A stretch of 8,104 nucleotides of DNA, from positions 1 to 8,104 of the forward strand of contig CALEPD010000127.1 of assembly GCA_937910265.1 (NCBI GenBank), read 5' to 3'. A program made the position numbers and the translations under genes. A model generated the notes under the pieces. The model was not told the origin of the DNA. It ran no database searches and saw nothing but the letters and a program-made list of their open reading frames with translations. Positions 6,478 through 8,104 of this stretch are shown here, piece by piece. Every line of letters begins with the position of its first letter. The stretch's first letter is position 1. The DNA is from an uncultured Bacteroidales bacterium (GTDB lineage Bacteria > Bacteroidota > Bacteroidia > Bacteroidales > P3).

Positions 6478-7095
6478 ATGAAAAAAACATTTAAATTTTT
6501 CGGACTTGCAGCTATGGCATTCTGCGTAGCTCTTTCTTTTACATCATGCGAACCTACTGATCCGACCGAAGGTGGTGACCCCCCCGAAACCCCAGCAGAA
6601 CCCATCCTTTTACAAGAAAGTTTTGACAGCGGAATACCCACAACTTGGACAACCCTCGATAAAGATGGTGACGGCTATAACTGGGATATCACAAGTGAAG
6701 TTATTGGACAGCCCGGTGGATTCGACAACACCGAAGGCGTGGCATCACAGTCATACGACAATAACATTGGCGCCCTTACACCCGACAACTACTTGGTTTC
6801 TCCCGAAATCAACATCACACACACAGGTTACAATCTCAGCTACTATGTTGGCGCTTCTGACGCTGATTGGTACATGGAAAACTACTCAGTATTGGTTGGA
6901 ACACTCAATGGAACCACTTTCACTCCAATTGGAACATTGACCACCGAGACCCTTTCTACAGCAAACCTCACCCAGAAGACCTTCAACTTGGATGCATACA
7001 AAGGACAAACCGTTCGCATCGCATTCCGTCACCACGACATTACCGACCAATTCAACATGATTATCGATCAAGTTGAAGTTACCCATGCAAAATAA
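6478..7095 (+). CDS. Lipoprotein with a cleaved-adhesin (gingipain-type) domain
   Basis: A 205-residue predicted lipoprotein. The signal peptide starts MKKTFKFFGLAAMAF and ends FTSC (C24 lipidated), followed by an acidic, Pro-rich linker (EPTDPTEGGDPPETPAEP). Residues ~44-202 match the cleaved-adhesin/MAM-like jelly roll known from Porphyromonas gingipains and hemagglutinins: LLQESFDSGIPTTWTTLD, then DKDGDGYNW (61-69, a likely Ca-binding turn). DNYLVSPEIN, LSYYVGASD, WYMENYSVLVG, AYKGQTVRIAFRHHD and MIIDQVEV complete the pattern. The domain fills nearly the whole mature protein; no protease, repeat or type IX sorting domain is attached. The likely role is a lipid-anchored surface module binding protein or glycan, inferred from the family. 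Its promoter and terminator make it a single-gene unit. The leader resembles that of the lipoprotein at 4359. Confidence 0.88.
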   Translation: MKKTFKFFGLAAMAFCVALSFTSCEPTDPTEGGDPPETPAEPILLQESFDSGIPTTWTTLDKDGDGYNWDITSEVIGQPGGFDNTEGVASQSYDNNIGALTPDNYLVSPEINITHTGYNLSYYVGASDADWYMENYSVLVGTLNGTTFTPIGTLTTETLSTANLTQKTFNLDAYKGQTVRIAFRHHDITDQFNMIIDQVEVTHAK

Positions 7096-7114
7096 TAGGA
7101 TTGACTATATAATG

Positions 7115-7146
7115 AAAAAAGAGTACACAATGTGTACTCTTTTTTT
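7115..7146. terminator. Bidirectional terminator between convergent genes
   Basis: A perfect 14-bp stem: AAAAAAGAGTACAC (7115-7128) and its reverse complement (7132-7145) around AAT. T-runs occur at the 3' end on both strands, so it can stop the plus-strand adhesin-domain gene and the minus-strand propeller gene. The minus-strand stop codon (7145-7147) overlaps the stem edge. Confidence 0.9.
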
Positions 7147-8005
7147 ATTTCACATATTTCAAACGCAGCAACCGTGGAGGTATCTTCAACAAAGAGGAAA
7201 CTGTAAACCGTTCGTTGGTGACATACATATTCCCCAACTCATCGAAAGCGATTGCTTCCTTTTGCGATAAAAGCTCGGGGAAATGGCTTTTCATCACACT
7301 CAACTCAGAACCATCCTGCCACCCAGACAAAAAGCACAAAAACGGTCGCATTGTTCTCGAATAGCCAATCAATGCCAACGATCCATCCGTAGGATTAATA
7401 GCCGCACCGGCAACCAAACCGTTAATCGGAACGGTATAACGAAATTCAGCAGCATGGACACCTGGTATATTTGGAATGGAATAGCAAGCAGTGCCCAAAG
7501 ATGTCCACTGCTTTGTGAAAAGAAAAATCGAATCGTCATTCAGCACAAATGCTTCGCAATCGTAATCAGTTGAAAAATGGCCGGACGAAAAGAGCATTTG
7601 GTCAGGATAGAAGAACGCAATGGTATCCACAACAGGAGAATCGGTATTGAGTGACTGCTTATCCACCTTCAAGATATGCAGATCGGTTCTGCATCCACAA
7701 TTGTTTCCCAAATCACCCAAATACAAATAGCGATTGTCGTGCTGAACCTCCTCCATGTCAACAGGCAACTTTTCAGAAATGGGAAGAGTGCCGACAACAG
7801 CACCGGTCATCGTGTCGAGTTTAAACAACGTGAGCACAGAATGGTCGTTGACCGTCCACAAAAAACCATCTGAATAGATCAACCCCGATGTACCTCCCAA
7901 CGAATCGGGCAAATTTCCGAGCTCCTCTATTTCGTATTCCACAGCCTGAGCCACGGCAGATATTGGCAAAACTGCCAGACACAGAGCAAGCAATGTTGTT
8001 TTCAT
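7145..8005 (-). CDS. Secreted propeller-like protein of unknown function
   Basis: A 286-residue exported protein. The signal peptide MKTTLLALCLAVLPISAVAQ has a likely signal peptidase I site after A19, leaving an N-terminal Gln as is common in Bacteroidota. The mature part shows repeating beta-strand units of a propeller: GGTSGLIYSDGFLWTVND (37-54), LFKLDTMTGAVVGTL, DMEEVQHDNRYLYLGDLGNN (83-102), a D-C-E-A-F block (149-153), LFTKQW, GLVAGAAINPTDGSLALIGYS and SQKEAIAFDELGNMYVTNE. This resembles a Bacteroidota family of secreted proteins with conserved WTxND, D-x-EE, GDxGNN and DCEA motifs, often with a C-terminal type IX sorting domain; none is visible here. The family's substrate is not known to me. 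Repeated conserved acidic residues hint at metal binding or an active site (inference). Confidence 0.82.
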   Translation of the reverse strand: MKTTLLALCLAVLPISAVAQAVEYEIEELGNLPDSLGGTSGLIYSDGFLWTVNDHSVLTLFKLDTMTGAVVGTLPISEKLPVDMEEVQHDNRYLYLGDLGNNCGCRTDLHILKVDKQSLNTDSPVVDTIAFFYPDQMLFSSGHFSTDYDCEAFVLNDDSIFLFTKQWTSLGTACYSIPNIPGVHAAEFRYTVPINGLVAGAAINPTDGSLALIGYSRTMRPFLCFLSGWQDGSELSVMKSHFPELLSQKEAIAFDELGNMYVTNERFTVSSLLKIPPRLLRLKYVK

Positions 8006-8048
8006 AGGCAGAAACAGATTAAGGTGGGTTCTAAAAATTCCACATTTT

Positions 8049-8079
8049 CAAAATTAATCGTTAACATGAGTGAGTCCAA
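8049..8079 (-). promoter_or_regulatory. Bacteroidota-type promoter for the propeller gene
   Basis: On the minus strand, TTG (8079-8077) and TAATTTTG (8056-8049) are separated by 20 bases, matching the TTG/TAnnTTTG pattern. The transcript would start near 8042, about 37 bases upstream of the ATG at 8005. Confidence 0.7.
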
Positions 8080-8104
8080 TTTTTTCAGCGCTTTAGCCCT
8101 TGTT

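Noticed and set aside
7283..7873. Plus-strand frames opposite the propeller gene
   Set aside because: They are antisense to a gene with a clear signal peptide, conserved motifs and promoter.
1..8104. CRISPR array, tRNA/rRNA, insertion sequence or phage genes
   Set aside because: No regularly spaced repeats, no cloverleaf-like segment, no transposase or phage-type protein and no terminal repeats were seen.

Overview
The window reads as a chromosomal segment of a Bacteroidales (phylum Bacteroidota) bacterium. The evidence is the set of Bacteroidota-type promoters (TTTG or TTG, about 18-20 bases, then TAnnTTTG), A-rich leaders without Shine-Dalgarno sequences, many lipoproteins with acidic residues after the lipobox cysteine, and a methylmalonyl-CoA mutase small subunit typical of the succinate-propionate pathway. 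Base composition is moderate and gene density is high. I see no tRNA, rRNA, CRISPR array or transposase. The odd length and a chimeric left end suggest this may be a whole metagenomic contig.

Left half (3-4231, all plus strand): the C-terminal part of a methylmalonyl-CoA mutase small subunit (mutA), whose first ~27 visible codons look like a piece of a U32 peptidase instead. A perfect 15-bp hairpin follows, then an LptF/LptG-type permease for lipopolysaccharide export, a SufE sulfur-transfer protein, a DUF59/MIP18 (SufT-like) iron-sulfur assembly protein, and a DppC/OppC-type ABC permease with an enlarged extracytoplasmic loop. SufE and the DUF59 protein are separated by 3 bases and work in the same pathway. 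The DUF59 protein and the ABC permease are 4 bases apart, so these genes are probably co-transcribed although the permease has an unrelated function.

Right half (4232-8104): an envelope/secretion block. A TAnnTTTG promoter drives a lipoprotein with an InlB-type repeat and then a small Glu/Ala/Lys-rich lipoprotein, closed by a strong terminator. Next is a short DUF4878-like lipoprotein, then a 412-base gap that looks non-coding. A second canonical promoter drives a lipoprotein carrying a gingipain-type cleaved-adhesin domain. Finally there is a convergent minus-strand gene for a secreted propeller-like protein with its own promoter, and a bidirectional terminator lies between the two.

The strongest anomaly is the U32-MutA junction at about 78-98, which is either an assembly chimera or a real short-homology recombination. 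I found no convincing new multi-gene system. The lipoprotein cluster is the most accessory-looking part.
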